Source of the DNA: Flavobacterium johnsoniae
Lineage (GTDB): Bacteria > Bacteroidota > Bacteroidia > Flavobacteriales > Flavobacteriaceae
Assembly: GCF_001879205.1 (NCBI RefSeq)
Contig: NZ_MLFK01000006.1
Span: 248,001 to 312,000 of the forward strand
DNA: 64,000 nt
Reading direction: 5' to 3'
In this document: one piece after another, positions 1 to 10,168 of the stretch
How positions within the stretch are numbered: the first letter of the stretch is position 1
Layout of the letters: every line of letters starts with the position of its first letter
Position numbers and translations under genes: made by a program
Notes under the pieces: model-generated
The model's database searches: none
Told to the model about the DNA's origin: nothing
Seen by the model: the letters and a program-made list of their open reading frames with translations, nothing else

Positions 1-3000
1 GTAAATTTTAGATCAGGATCAGATGCAAACGGTACAATATCAAGAAATGTCGACATGTTTTGCCCTAGCGGGAGTTTTAGCGGCAATTATTCTCCAAGAA
101 TGTCCAATATAACTTTTAATTATAAAATTGAGCCTAAATTTTATATTACCAGAACTGGCGACGACATTCTGCCTACGCATGCCAAAAAAACGATGACCGC
201 CACTCCTGGTTATGATTTACATTATTATAGATGGCAGTATACTTTAATACCAAATGCAACTGCAACGCAATGGATAGATTTGCCGCTATATAATAATTCG
301 CCAAGTCTTAATGTCGATGCAGTTGATATTCTTGGGGCTAATACCGGTTTAAATATTGGTAAGAATATATATTTTAGAATAAAACCTTGTATAGAAACAC
401 CGGGAATCAGCACATTAATACAATATTCAATACGTGCATCTGCTCCAAAAGTTTTATCATTTGAACCCTCTCAGCCTAAATGTACAGATGAAAATAATGG
501 TGCTGTAAAACTTGTTTTTAATAGAGGCTTATTTGATGGTGAAAAATTAAACTATACTTTGATTGACGCTGATACTGGTACTCCGGCAAATTATAATGGC
601 GAATTAGCAATTGGCTCAGATATGACTGTTACATTAAATAATTTGCGTGGAGGAAAATATACCTTACAGTTAATAGGATTTAAGGATGGATTAAATACTG
701 CCATTAATGAAGATGTTTTTGATTTGACAACTTTTAGTATTATACCACCTCCACCGGTAAATTTTACATTAGACAAAACAGATGTTGTGTGTAATGGAGC
801 TGAAGATGGTACAATAACGATCAGCCCTACAGGAGGTACCCGCGATGTTACAGGCAATGATTCTTACTCAATAAATAACGGACCTTGGATGCCGTTTCCA
901 AACAACAAGCCTTATGTTCTTACGGGAGTAAAACCTGGAATTTATAAAATAAGAGTCAGGGACATGAATAAATGTGTTGCCAGAGAACAATCATTATTGA
1001 ATGGAAAGATCGTATTAGGAGAAGAAATTGTTCAAGAGAAAGAAATTGAACAGCCAGATCCATTAACAGTAGATTTTGAAGACCCGGTACACCCAACTTT
1101 TTTTAATGCAAAAAACGGAAAGTTAACAGCCATTGTAAAAGGCGGTACAATAGATGGAAATAAATATTGGTATGAATGGAAGCATAGTGATGGGACACAA
1201 TATCCTACTACAACTCAGTATGACGCCGTTAATAAAACCTACACCATAACATTAACTGGTGCTCCTGCCGGAGAATATAAATTAACAGTAAGAGATAAAA
1301 ATTATAACGCAGCAACGGTAAAAACAGGTTGTACAATCATTGAAGCAAAACAAGTTTTAACAGAGCCTGAGAAAATTGAAATAGAGTTGAAAATCGAGCA
1401 GCCTATTTCCTGTAATTCAGAAAGTTTAAATCCGGTTGGAGGTGAAAATAAGGCAAAGGACGGAATTTTAAAAGCAACAGTAAAAGGCGGGATAACATTT
1501 AAGGGAACAGAAAACGGCGGACTGCCATATAAATTTTTCTGGTCAAAATATAATACCGTAACTGGAGAATGGGATTTATTAGCAGATTATAAAACAGATA
1601 CTGCCGACGGTCTTTCAGAAGGTAAATACTCTTTAAATGTTGAAGATGCCAACAAAATAGTACAAGGAATTTATAATGCAATAGAGTTAGAAACCGCGAC
1701 TCCTGAAATTCAAGACATTTCTGAGCCAAAAAAAATAGAAATTTCGTTTAGTTCAGGAAATGTTTCTTGTCATGACGGAAATAACGGATGGGTAAATGCA
1801 GCTGTAATTGGAGGAACTGGTTCTTATACCTATAAATGGTATAATACTGGCGACGGAGTTGTTGATAAAAACAAAATATCTAGTTTAATTGCCGGGACTT
1901 ATACTGTTGAAGTTACCGATAAAAATGGTTGTTTTGCTACAGCAGATATAGAGATAACTGAACCTGGAGCACCAGTAGCAATTGAGTACGCAGAAATTTT
2001 TACTCCTACTTTTTCGGGTGCAACTAACGGAAGAATTGTAGCGAAGATAACAGGAGGTACAGCAGACAGTATTGATCATTCTTATGCTTATGAATGGAGA
2101 AATGCAGCGGGTGATTTGAAAAATGCAACGGCTCAATTAGTGGATGGAGTTTTTACGATTACTCTAAAAGATCTTCCGGCTGATACCTATTTTTTAACAA
2201 TTAAAGATGCCAATTATAACGAAGCGGCTAATCAAATTATTAACTGTTCTGTATTAAAATCTGAAGTTAAATTAACAGAACCAGATCCTTTAAAAATAGT
2301 TTTTGAAATCGTTCAAAGTATTTCATGTAACGTAAGTAATGAGTTTGGAAGTGATACAGATACAACTCCAAATGACGGACAGCGTGACGAATCTCAAGAT
2401 GGAATTTTGAAGGCACATGTAACAGGAGGAATTCCTTTGGCATCTTCTGTAAATAATGGATTGCCTTATCATTTTTATTGGAAAAAACAACAGGCAGATG
2501 GCACTTGGCTTGCTTTACCAAATATTAAAGGAGAAACAGCGTCAAACCTTTCTCATGGTAATTATGCTCTAAATGTTGAAGATAGAAATGGTATTAGACT
2601 TGGTACATACGTTAACAACCAGCTTACTCAAGAAATTGATGCAGTTCAATTGATGCAGGAACCGCCAAAATTATCTGTTACCATAACCAAAGGGAATGTT
2701 TTCTGTAATGGAGGAAACGATGGCTGGGCAGAAGCACATGTTGTTGGGGGAACACCTCCTTATGAATACAAATGGTCTAATGGTGTAGAAATTACAAAAA
2801 ATACAGTTTTAAAAGCAGGAACATATTCGGTTTTAATTACAGACCACAAAGGGTGTACAACATTTGAAAGTATTGAGATTAAAGAACCTGATGCGCCCTT
2901 AACGATTAATTACAAAGAAGTTCTTAATCCGAGTTTTTATAAAGCAACAAACGGAAAAATTGTTGTAGAAGTTAAAGGCGGCACTATAGCGGCAGACAAT

Positions 3001-4800
3001 ACTTACTGGTTTGAATGGAAAAATAGTAAGGGAGTAGTGCAAACCACTACAACAACTAGTTTTACTAATAATATTTATACCATTTCCTTAAACGGACTTG
3101 GAGAAGAAATCTATACTCTTACAGTTCGCGATGCCAATTATGATGCTGCAACAAATAAAGCAAGCTGTACGGTAGCAAATTCTGTTACAGCGCTAGACGA
3201 TCCGGATCCGCTTGAAGTCACTTTTGAAGTAATTCGCACTATTTCCTGTAATGTTAGTAATGAATTTGGAAATGAAACTGACGCGAAACCTTTAGATAAT
3301 CAAAGAGATGAATCTCAGGATGGGATTTTAAAAGCTCATGTAAAAGGAGGAATTCAGCTGCCGGCAAATAAAAATAATGGATTGCCATATTACTATACCT
3401 GGAAGAAAAAACAAAAAGACGGTACGTGGACGCTTTGGAATAATATAGGAGATACAGCAGAATATCTTTCAGAAGGAACTTATGCATTGAACATTGAAGA
3501 TGCAAACGGAATAAAACTAGGAACGTATGTTAATAATATTTTAGTTGAAGAAAAAGATGCAGAGAAATATGTGCCGCAACCAGATAGGCTGAGTTTAACT
3601 TTTACAAAATTTGATGTAGGCTGTACTACTGGTGATGACGGTTGGGCAGAAGCACATGTAACAGGAGGAACGCCGCCCTACACTTATCAATGGACAAACG
3701 GAGAAACAACTTCAAAAATAGAAAACATTACAGCAAACAATTATTTTGTAATGGTTACGGATGATAAAGGATGTGTGGTTCAGGGAAGTATTTTTGTGGG
3801 AGATCCTAACGGAATATTTACTACAGAAACAATCAAAGATCCTATTTGTTATCAAGGAAATGATGGATCAATTGAACTTAATGTTACAGGAGGAAACTTG
3901 CCATACAATTATTTATGGAATACAGGAGCAATAACCAAAGACTTAAAAAATCTTACTGCAGGAAATTATGAGGTTACGATTACCTGCCCTGATTGTTGTG
4001 TTTATAAGAAAAGATTTGTTTTAAAGGATCCTGAACCTGTTATTGTTAACATTGGTTCAGACAGGACTTTATGTAGTGAACAAAATTTAGATTTAGACGC
4101 TTCAATTGCTGATCCTAATGCAAAATACAGCTGGACTTCTACAAACGGATTTACCTCAAATGAAGCAAAAGTTAATGTATCAAAAGCTGGAACGTATCAT
4201 GTAAAAGTAACATCTGGTTTAGGCTGTATCGGCGAAGATGAAATTGTAATTAAGACAAGTCAGGCAACAATTAGTTCTGAGTTTTTATTGAGTTCACAAG
4301 CTTATTTAGACGAAGAAGTAATTTTGGTTAATACCAGTAATCCTTTTGGAGAAAGCACTGATTGGGTAATTCCTAAAGGAGTAAAAATCGTAGAGCAGAA
4401 AGAAAAATTTATAACACTAAAATTTGATGCGATCGGTGTTTATTCAATTGGTTTACAGCAAACACAGGGAGAATGTTATGCGGTGTATACTAAAAACGTT
4501 ACAGTTGAAGAGCGAGGTACGTTACCAAATACGGGAACAACATCGCAATTTATTATAGACTTTATTGTAACCCCAAGTCCGAGCAATGGTAATTTTAAAG
4601 CAATTGTAAATTTAGAAAACAATAGCGCCATAAATCTAAGACTGTTTTCATCCAGTGGACAAAACACTATGATTCAGAAACAAGAATCGGGAAAGAAAAA
4701 ATATGAAGTAGATTTCAATACCTCATTATCATCCGGAATATATGTTTTGGTATTAGAGACAGGGCAGCAAACATTGGTTAAAAAAATTATCATCAATTAA
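1..4800 (+). CDS. Giant SprB-repeat surface adhesin with T9SS sorting domain (5' end outside window)
   Basis: The reading frame is open from base 1, so the ATG at 55 is internal and the true start lies upstream. The visible ~1600 residues are tandem beta-sandwich modules of the SprB-repeat type, each with a Cys near the start, a G-G-T/G-N turn, a Y-x-W core and a closing V-x-D-x-x-G-C strand. The last ~80 residues (from about base 4559) match a type A T9SS C-terminal sorting domain: PSPSNGNF start, then LRLFSSSGQ, then LSSGIYVLVLE and a basic KKIIIN end. The family is exported by Sec, passed through T9SS and anchored on the cell surface; SprB itself is the gliding adhesin. The stop is 4 nt before the next ATG, so the two genes are probably co-transcribed. 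Whether it works in gliding, adhesion or as a partner of the downstream toxin is inference. Confidence 0.88.
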   Translation, partial: VNFRSGSDANGTISRNVDMFCPSGSFSGNYSPRMSNITFNYKIEPKFYITRTGDDILPTHAKKTMTATPGYDLHYYRWQYTLIPNATATQWIDLPLYNNSPSLNVDAVDILGANTGLNIGKNIYFRIKPCIETPGISTLIQYSIRASAPKVLSFEPSQPKCTDENNGAVKLVFNRGLFDGEKLNYTLIDADTGTPANYNGELAIGSDMTVTLNNLRGGKYTLQLIGFKDGLNTAINEDVFDLTTFSIIPPPPVNFTLDKTDVVCNGAEDGTITISPTGGTRDVTGNDSYSINNGPWMPFPNNKPYVLTGVKPGIYKIRVRDMNKCVAREQSLLNGKIVLGEEIVQEKEIEQPDPLTVDFEDPVHPTFFNAKNGKLTAIVKGGTIDGNKYWYEWKHSDGTQYPTTTQYDAVNKTYTITLTGAPAGEYKLTVRDKNYNAATVKTGCTIIEAKQVLTEPEKIEIELKIEQPISCNSESLNPVGGENKAKDGILKATVKGGITFKGTENGGLPYKFFWSKYNTVTGEWDLLADYKTDTADGLSEGKYSLNVEDANKIVQGIYNAIELETATPEIQDISEPKKIEISFSSGNVSCHDGNNGWVNAAVIGGTGSYTYKWYNTGDGVVDKNKISSLIAGTYTVEVTDKNGCFATADIEITEPGAPVAIEYAEIFTPTFSGATNGRIVAKITGGTADSIDHSYAYEWRNAAGDLKNATAQLVDGVFTITLKDLPADTYFLTIKDANYNEAANQIINCSVLKSEVKLTEPDPLKIVFEIVQSISCNVSNEFGSDTDTTPNDGQRDESQDGILKAHVTGGIPLASSVNNGLPYHFYWKKQQADGTWLALPNIKGETASNLSHGNYALNVEDRNGIRLGTYVNNQLTQEIDAVQLMQEPPKLSVTITKGNVFCNGGNDGWAEAHVVGGTPPYEYKWSNGVEITKNTVLKAGTYSVLITDHKGCTTFESIEIKEPDAPLTINYKEVLNPSFYKATNGKIVVEVKGGTIAADNTYWFEWKNSKGVVQTTTTTSFTNNIYTISLNGLGEEIYTLTVRDANYDAATNKASCTVANSVTALDDPDPLEVTFEVIRTISCNVSNEFGNETDAKPLDNQRDESQDGILKAHVKGGIQLPANKNNGLPYYYTWKKKQKDGTWTLWNNIGDTAEYLSEGTYALNIEDANGIKLGTYVNNILVEEKDAEKYVPQPDRLSLTFTKFDVGCTTGDDGWAEAHVTGGTPPYTYQWTNGETTSKIENITANNYFVMVTDDKGCVVQGSIFVGDPNGIFTTETIKDPICYQGNDGSIELNVTGGNLPYNYLWNTGAITKDLKNLTAGNYEVTITCPDCCVYKKRFVLKDPEPVIVNIGSDRTLCSEQNLDLDASIADPNAKYSWTSTNGFTSNEAKVNVSKAGTYHVKVTSGLGCIGEDEIVIKTSQATISSEFLLSSQAYLDEEVILVNTSNPFGESTDWVIPKGVKIVEQKEKFITLKFDAIGVYSIGLQQTQGECYAVYTKNVTVEERGTLPNTGTTSQFIIDFIVTPSPSNGNFKAIVNLENNSAINLRLFSSSGQNTMIQKQESGKKKYEVDFNTSLSSGIYVLVLETGQQTLVKKIIIN
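1069..3810 (+). repeat. Three tandem ~310-residue supermodules inside the adhesin gene
   Basis: The protein repeats in a higher-order unit of about 900-930 bp, starting near 1069, 1978 and 2905. Each unit runs in the same order: a P-x-F-x-x-A-x-N-G-K/R module, a Y-x-W/F-E-W module ending in D-x-N-Y-x-A-A, a long module with ISCN...DGILKA..V.GG and N-G-L-P-Y, and a module with DGW.(E/N)A.V.GGT. Units 2 and 3 also share a Cys-Asn-Val-Ser-Asn-Glu-Phe-Gly stretch. The spacing suggests duplication of a whole multi-domain block, not of single SprB repeats. Confidence 0.8.
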
Positions 4801-4804
4801 AAAA

Positions 4805-7800
4805 ATGAAGAACCTTTTCAATCGCATATACTTATTTGTTGTATTTCTGATTTTTAATGTAACTGGATATGCACAATTATATCCAGTTCAGATAACTCCG
4901 GTTTTTAATAGTCCGTATAGTGTCAAAATATCTGATTATGCCACTAGTATGGATACTAAAATGCAGCTGCTTATTAATCCTACGGATATTTCTATATCGC
5001 AAAGACGAGTACGCCTAAAATTGTACATACAAGGTAATGGACTTAATATACAAAGCAGTGATTTTGCACAAGAACAAAGACCAATATTTATTAATGGGGG
5101 CGAACTGCAAACTTTAACAAATGTTGATATTGCATCACTTTTTAGATTAGAGAATTTACAAGGAATTTCTCCGGCACAATATGCTAACCCATTACCAGAG
5201 GGAATGTACAATTTTTGTTTTGAGATGTATGATTTTGTAACCAATCAAAAAATATCGCAAAAAAGCTGTGCCAGTTTATACCTGATTTTAAACGATCCGC
5301 CAATATTAAATACACCGCAGAAAAACGAACAAATTGCCTCGACAGAATTTCCTAATATTTTATTTACCTGGACACCACGCCAGATAAATGCAACAAACGT
5401 TTCGTATAAATTTGAATTAAAACAGCTTCTGGATCCAACATTAGATCCGCAGATTGGATTTCAAATGTCTCCAACTTTATATGAAGAAACTCTATTTGGT
5501 ACAGCATTATTGTATAATCTAAGCATGCCAATTCTTACTCCGGGTCTTCGCTACGCATGGAGAGTAAGAGCGGTTTCAACTACAGGACTTTCAGAGAATG
5601 CTATTTTTAAAAATGACGGATACAGTGAAATATATTCATTTAAATATACTGCTTCCTGCTCTGCACCGACATTTTTGTTAAGCGAAGCTCAAAGCTCCAA
5701 AAGTGTAAAAATAACATGGGAAGGAGTACCAGAACACACACGTTACCAAGTACAGTACAAAAAACAAGATGTTCGTAATGCGCAATGGTTTTCTTCAAAT
5801 AGTTTAAACAAACAGAGTTTAATTACCAATTTAGAGCCGGGAGTTACCTATCAGTTTAGAGTGGGGTCAAGCTGTGATCCAGTCGAAGATGGGGTTCAGT
5901 CTTTTACTTACTCCGGAATAAACACATTTACAACACCTACAGAAACAAATGGCGTACCAGCTTATAACTGCGGTATTGTGCCTCAAATTAATATTCAAAA
6001 TCAAAAACCGCTTACTAATTTAATTCAGAGCGAAACTTTTAAGGCGGGAGATTTCCCAGTAACTATTTTAGAACTAAAAGGAGAAAACAGTCCATATTCA
6101 GGAAGAGGATATATCATTGTGCCTTACTTAGCAGATACTAAAATTGCAGTTGAGTTTAAGGATATTGTCATCAATACAGATTATCAATTGATAAGTGGAA
6201 TTGTAGAGACAAGCTATAATCCCGACTGGAAAAATGTTACCGATGTTGAAGATTTTACCGGTGAAGGCCAGGGCGGACAAATCGAAGAAACTGTTCCGTT
6301 TGTAATTAAAGATATCGTTATCAATGCTAACGGTGATATAGTTGTAAACGGTGTAGACGGCCAGCAGGTAATTATTCCGGGAGGAAAAGATACTGTAATT
6401 ACAGACAGCGGTGTTAAAGATGCTGACGGAAACGTTGTTGTCCCTCCAAAAGTTTATACCGTAGACAGCGAAGGAAACGGCAGTAATCAAGGTGTTGCAG
6501 TTGCCGATGGAGGAAAACCAACTCCTGAAAATACAGACGGTGTAGATAAAAGCGGACAAGCCACAGCATTTACCGCCAAAGGTATTTCGATTGCATTTAG
6601 CGGTAATGGAAGTAAATATGCTTTTGACGTAATGCCAAGTAATGCGTCTTCGGCTTTACAAAAACTTTATAAAAAAGTTGATAATACCGCATTGCCTTAT
6701 AAAGCAGTTTTAAATGGCGATTCAGATACATTGCTGGGTATAGTTACAGTCACAGATTCCAATATAAAATTGGACAGTATTGTTTTTAAAACCCAAAATG
6801 GAGCTAAAATCGACTTTATAAGAAATGATAAAGTATTTGTAATAACGGTAAAAGGAAATCTGAGCTATGCCGAAGAACAAATATTAGCAACTGTAAAACA
6901 AGGCAAAAAATGGCAGGTTATTGGTGCATTTATGTTGGTACATATTTCACCAAAAGATGTTAATGTGGCTTTGGTTCCTACAGATGTCGTATCTAGAGAT
7001 AAGCTTGATGAAATTATTGCTAATACTCAGGCAATTTATAATAAAGCAGGAGTTAAAATAAACTTTAAGAAAGAAGAAATCCTTAACATTAGCAGCGCTG
7101 TTTCAGGCAATACAATTCAAACTGAAAAAAACACACTTACTTCTACTTACAGCAGCGAACAGCAAGCAATCAACACACTCCATGGAGGTACAGATAACAG
7201 TTATGTGCTATTCATAACAAGTAAATCTTCAAGTACAGGACAAGACGGTTATATGCGTTTAAATGGTCAGTTTGGCTATGTATTTAATTCAGCTGAAGAT
7301 AAAATACCTGCGCACGAGTTAGGTCACGGTATTTTTAAATTAGAGCATCCTTTTGAGACTTACAAAACTTCAGAAAAAAGTACTGATTTCTTAATGGATT
7401 ACAGCTCAGGAACTGTCCTAAATCACCTGGATTGGAAACAAATTAATGATCCTGCGTTTAAATTGTATGCGTTTCAAAGTCAGGCTAGCGGGGAATTTGG
7501 AAATTATGTAGTAACTCCAGACTATAGAATTGTTAATATTCCGCAATCTAATACATTAACTTTTGATAAATCTAACATTTTAATTCCTTCTGGGACATGT
7601 CCAGGCTTCGTCACTTACAATTATGATAAACAGCTTAAGGCATTTAAAAACGTTAAGCACTATTACTGGGATAATGATAAAAAAGTATATAAGACTAAAG
7701 ATTCAAAAGATGAAGTTTTCAATCCTACGACTGTTACTCCAAAAGCCCAATCTTTAGTTACATTATTTTATAATTATGTAGATTGCCCAGCAGGTTTTTT

Positions 7801-10165
7801 GGATCTTAAATTTAGTGAAATTGCTAATGAATATCAAACAGCTAATGGATTGCTTTCTATTATTAAAAAGAATCAAGTTAATGCAAACGTTTTAAACTGT
7901 GTAGATTTTAATTCTAATTCAACAGAGGATCCTAAAGAAAAAGGCTGGGCAATGACTGGCTCAAAGGCGCCTTTGAATTGTACTGCGGATAACATTAAAG
8001 AATTATTAAAGTTTGAATTAATAGATCTAAATGTTATTACTGCTAATACTTCATCAAAAGAAACTAATAAAATATTAGAAATAAATTACAAAGATTGTCT
8101 TTTTGAGAATATAGATATTAATCTAAGAATTATTCTGCTTGATAATTTAATTAACAAAGCAAAAGATGATGCTGATTGGGAATTTAGCAAGACAGCTCTT
8201 TCTTTGGGGGATACTTTCTTTTTAGATAATTTGATTCTTACTACTCCAGAGAAAGATAGATTGAAACTGTTGAAGGATGGTTTCATGAAAAACAATTCTG
8301 AATGGATAAAAAATATATTTGATAAAAGCAGGGGAGGCATGCTTACTAATAACGATGCAACAATGTCAGAAATTGTTCCATTGTTTCGAGGATTATCAGC
8401 CTGGGTTTCCAAGTACTATAAAGATTTAGGGATTAAGCCAACGATAGCTACGATGGTAGATATAGGTCCTAATGGATTTAGTAGTTTTGACTATCCAGTG
8501 GCAAGTATTAACCCTGTTTATTTAGGAACGGTAGATGATGGCAGTGGTTCTTTTAATTTTATAGACATTAAAGATAATGTAAAATTCAAGCCACAAATTT
8601 TAGGTAATAGTTTTGTAAAAATTGGTGAAAGTAATTCTATAAGTTTTCAGCATACACTGCTTAAAAAAGTAGATGGAGTTTATATAACATTGCCGGGTAA
8701 TGAACCAAAAGATTTTACTGAAAGATATGAGTTAAATGTAAACTTGTTTGAACCTGTAATTATGATTGCTTCCCGAAATTACCTAAACTTAGGTATAGAG
8801 CAAGGAGTCGAATATACAGTGCCGGCTTTTATGGCAGCAGCCTATCAACAAGCTATTATAGACGATGATACAAACCAAAGTATTCGTTCATTAGGTAATG
8901 GGGTTGCCATGGGAGCAGCAGTAATTACAGCAACATTTACAGGAGGAACTTCTTATCTGGCATATTTAACTTATGCAGGAGGTATAGTTGCGGCTGGAGA
9001 TGAATTAATAAAGAAAGACAGACTAAAACTAAATCAAGATCCTGCATTTAAAGAAAAATATGAATCATATTATGATGCTTGGGAATTTTTCTACAACTCT
9101 GTTATGATTGCTGATGCTGGAGCTAACATTTATAATTTAGCCAATAACTTAAGTAAAGTAAATTTAGTTCGTAGTACAAAAGCATTTTACTCAAAAATGA
9201 AATCATTTGATTTTAATGGCGAGTTGATGAATGTTTGGAAGGGATTAAAAGTAATTAAAAATGCTGAACAAGAATTAGAATTTTTAGCCAGTTATCCAAA
9301 CATTAGAAAAGCTTTAGCTGAAATTGATCCACTTTTAAAATCAGGAGGTTTTGATAGGTATAGATTTGAGAATCTTTTAAAGCAGTCCGATAATCTAAAA
9401 TATCTAGATGAAAATTCATTATTGTTACCAGAAATTGCGAATAAAGTCAAACTTAAAATGCAGTATTCTGATGCAGATTTGCTTAAGATATTTAAAGATG
9501 CTGTCAACACGGATTTTGTAAAAACATTATTGCCTGCAGAATTTGTAAGTACATTGAAAACATTCGGAAAAACTGATGATCAAATTGTTGATTATTTTAG
9601 AAATTACAATAACATTTATACTAAAGGAGAATTTTTTACACAAATAGAAAATATTCTAACCAAGAATAATCCCTATAATCTTACAAGAGATGAAGCCTAT
9701 GTTCTTTGGGGTTATACAACTAACTTCTTTTATCGAGATTTAAATACCTGGTTAAGGGAAGGAACTAATATTGGTAAAACTACAGAGATTGTAGATCTTA
9801 TGAAAAAAGGACTCCAAAAAGTACCAAAATATAGTGGAACTGCATATAGAGCTTTAGAGTTCAAAGGAGACGCCTTAACTGCTTTTATGAGCAAATATGG
9901 AAAAGAGGGCAGTGTTGTTGCTTTTGATGATTTCTTATCTGCAGGTAGTACAAAAGAAGCAGCATTTTTTAATAAGGCAGAAAAAAATGTAAGAATCATA
10001 ATGGAAGTAAACGATGCTCCAATTATATCTTCAGTGGCAGACGGTATAAAATTCAGAGGGTATAGTCCAGAAGAGCTACTATTGAATACTAATGGTCAAT
10101 TTAGAGTAAAAAAAGTAATTAAAAATGTAGATAACACTTATACATTAAACTTAGAACAATTATAA
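4805..10165 (+). CDS. Secreted multidomain polymorphic toxin: TANFOR-like region, FnIII, metzincin-like peptidase, C-terminal ADP-ribosyltransferase-like domain
   Basis: This is a 1786-residue protein with a Sec signal peptide (residues 1 to ~23, ending GYA). Residues ~24-284 resemble the TANFOR-type N-terminal region of large Bacteroidota surface proteins. Residues ~285-377 form a fibronectin III domain. At ~700-890 is a metallopeptidase with H837-E-L-G-H841, a third candidate zinc ligand H848 and a Met-turn-like LMDY at 863-866, as in metzincins. Residues ~1364-1402 are Ala/Gly-rich and hydrophobic. The last ~150 residues read as an R-S-E ADP-ribosyltransferase: Y-R1682-A, F-L-S1712-A-G-S1715-T, then E1756-E1757-LLL and a closing F-R-V strand. 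The catalytic glutamate pair is adjacent, not ExE, so activity is uncertain. There is no T9SS sorting domain at the C-terminus. A small cytoplasmic ORF begins 3 nt after the stop, the usual place for an immunity gene. Toxin identity is inference from motif order and context. Confidence 0.75.
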   Translation: MKNLFNRIYLFVVFLIFNVTGYAQLYPVQITPVFNSPYSVKISDYATSMDTKMQLLINPTDISISQRRVRLKLYIQGNGLNIQSSDFAQEQRPIFINGGELQTLTNVDIASLFRLENLQGISPAQYANPLPEGMYNFCFEMYDFVTNQKISQKSCASLYLILNDPPILNTPQKNEQIASTEFPNILFTWTPRQINATNVSYKFELKQLLDPTLDPQIGFQMSPTLYEETLFGTALLYNLSMPILTPGLRYAWRVRAVSTTGLSENAIFKNDGYSEIYSFKYTASCSAPTFLLSEAQSSKSVKITWEGVPEHTRYQVQYKKQDVRNAQWFSSNSLNKQSLITNLEPGVTYQFRVGSSCDPVEDGVQSFTYSGINTFTTPTETNGVPAYNCGIVPQINIQNQKPLTNLIQSETFKAGDFPVTILELKGENSPYSGRGYIIVPYLADTKIAVEFKDIVINTDYQLISGIVETSYNPDWKNVTDVEDFTGEGQGGQIEETVPFVIKDIVINANGDIVVNGVDGQQVIIPGGKDTVITDSGVKDADGNVVVPPKVYTVDSEGNGSNQGVAVADGGKPTPENTDGVDKSGQATAFTAKGISIAFSGNGSKYAFDVMPSNASSALQKLYKKVDNTALPYKAVLNGDSDTLLGIVTVTDSNIKLDSIVFKTQNGAKIDFIRNDKVFVITVKGNLSYAEEQILATVKQGKKWQVIGAFMLVHISPKDVNVALVPTDVVSRDKLDEIIANTQAIYNKAGVKINFKKEEILNISSAVSGNTIQTEKNTLTSTYSSEQQAINTLHGGTDNSYVLFITSKSSSTGQDGYMRLNGQFGYVFNSAEDKIPAHELGHGIFKLEHPFETYKTSEKSTDFLMDYSSGTVLNHLDWKQINDPAFKLYAFQSQASGEFGNYVVTPDYRIVNIPQSNTLTFDKSNILIPSGTCPGFVTYNYDKQLKAFKNVKHYYWDNDKKVYKTKDSKDEVFNPTTVTPKAQSLVTLFYNYVDCPAGFLDLKFSEIANEYQTANGLLSIIKKNQVNANVLNCVDFNSNSTEDPKEKGWAMTGSKAPLNCTADNIKELLKFELIDLNVITANTSSKETNKILEINYKDCLFENIDINLRIILLDNLINKAKDDADWEFSKTALSLGDTFFLDNLILTTPEKDRLKLLKDGFMKNNSEWIKNIFDKSRGGMLTNNDATMSEIVPLFRGLSAWVSKYYKDLGIKPTIATMVDIGPNGFSSFDYPVASINPVYLGTVDDGSGSFNFIDIKDNVKFKPQILGNSFVKIGESNSISFQHTLLKKVDGVYITLPGNEPKDFTERYELNVNLFEPVIMIASRNYLNLGIEQGVEYTVPAFMAAAYQQAIIDDDTNQSIRSLGNGVAMGAAVITATFTGGTSYLAYLTYAGGIVAAGDELIKKDRLKLNQDPAFKEKYESYYDAWEFFYNSVMIADAGANIYNLANNLSKVNLVRSTKAFYSKMKSFDFNGELMNVWKGLKVIKNAEQELEFLASYPNIRKALAEIDPLLKSGGFDRYRFENLLKQSDNLKYLDENSLLLPEIANKVKLKMQYSDADLLKIFKDAVNTDFVKTLLPAEFVSTLKTFGKTDDQIVDYFRNYNNIYTKGEFFTQIENILTKNNPYNLTRDEAYVLWGYTTNFFYRDLNTWLREGTNIGKTTEIVDLMKKGLQKVPKYSGTAYRALEFKGDALTAFMSKYGKEGSVVAFDDFLSAGSTKEAAFFNKAEKNVRIIMEVNDAPIISSVADGIKFRGYSPEELLLNTNGQFRVKKVIKNVDNTYTLNLEQL

Positions 10166-10168
10166 AAC

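Noticed and set aside
1069..3810. Possible CRISPR or simple DNA repeat array
   Set aside because: The periodicity is at protein level (~310 residues) with diverged DNA, not short identical repeats with unique spacers.
6128..6559. 143-codon minus-strand frame
   Set aside because: Antisense shadow of the toxin gene; Cys/Asn/Tyr-rich composition without coding character.
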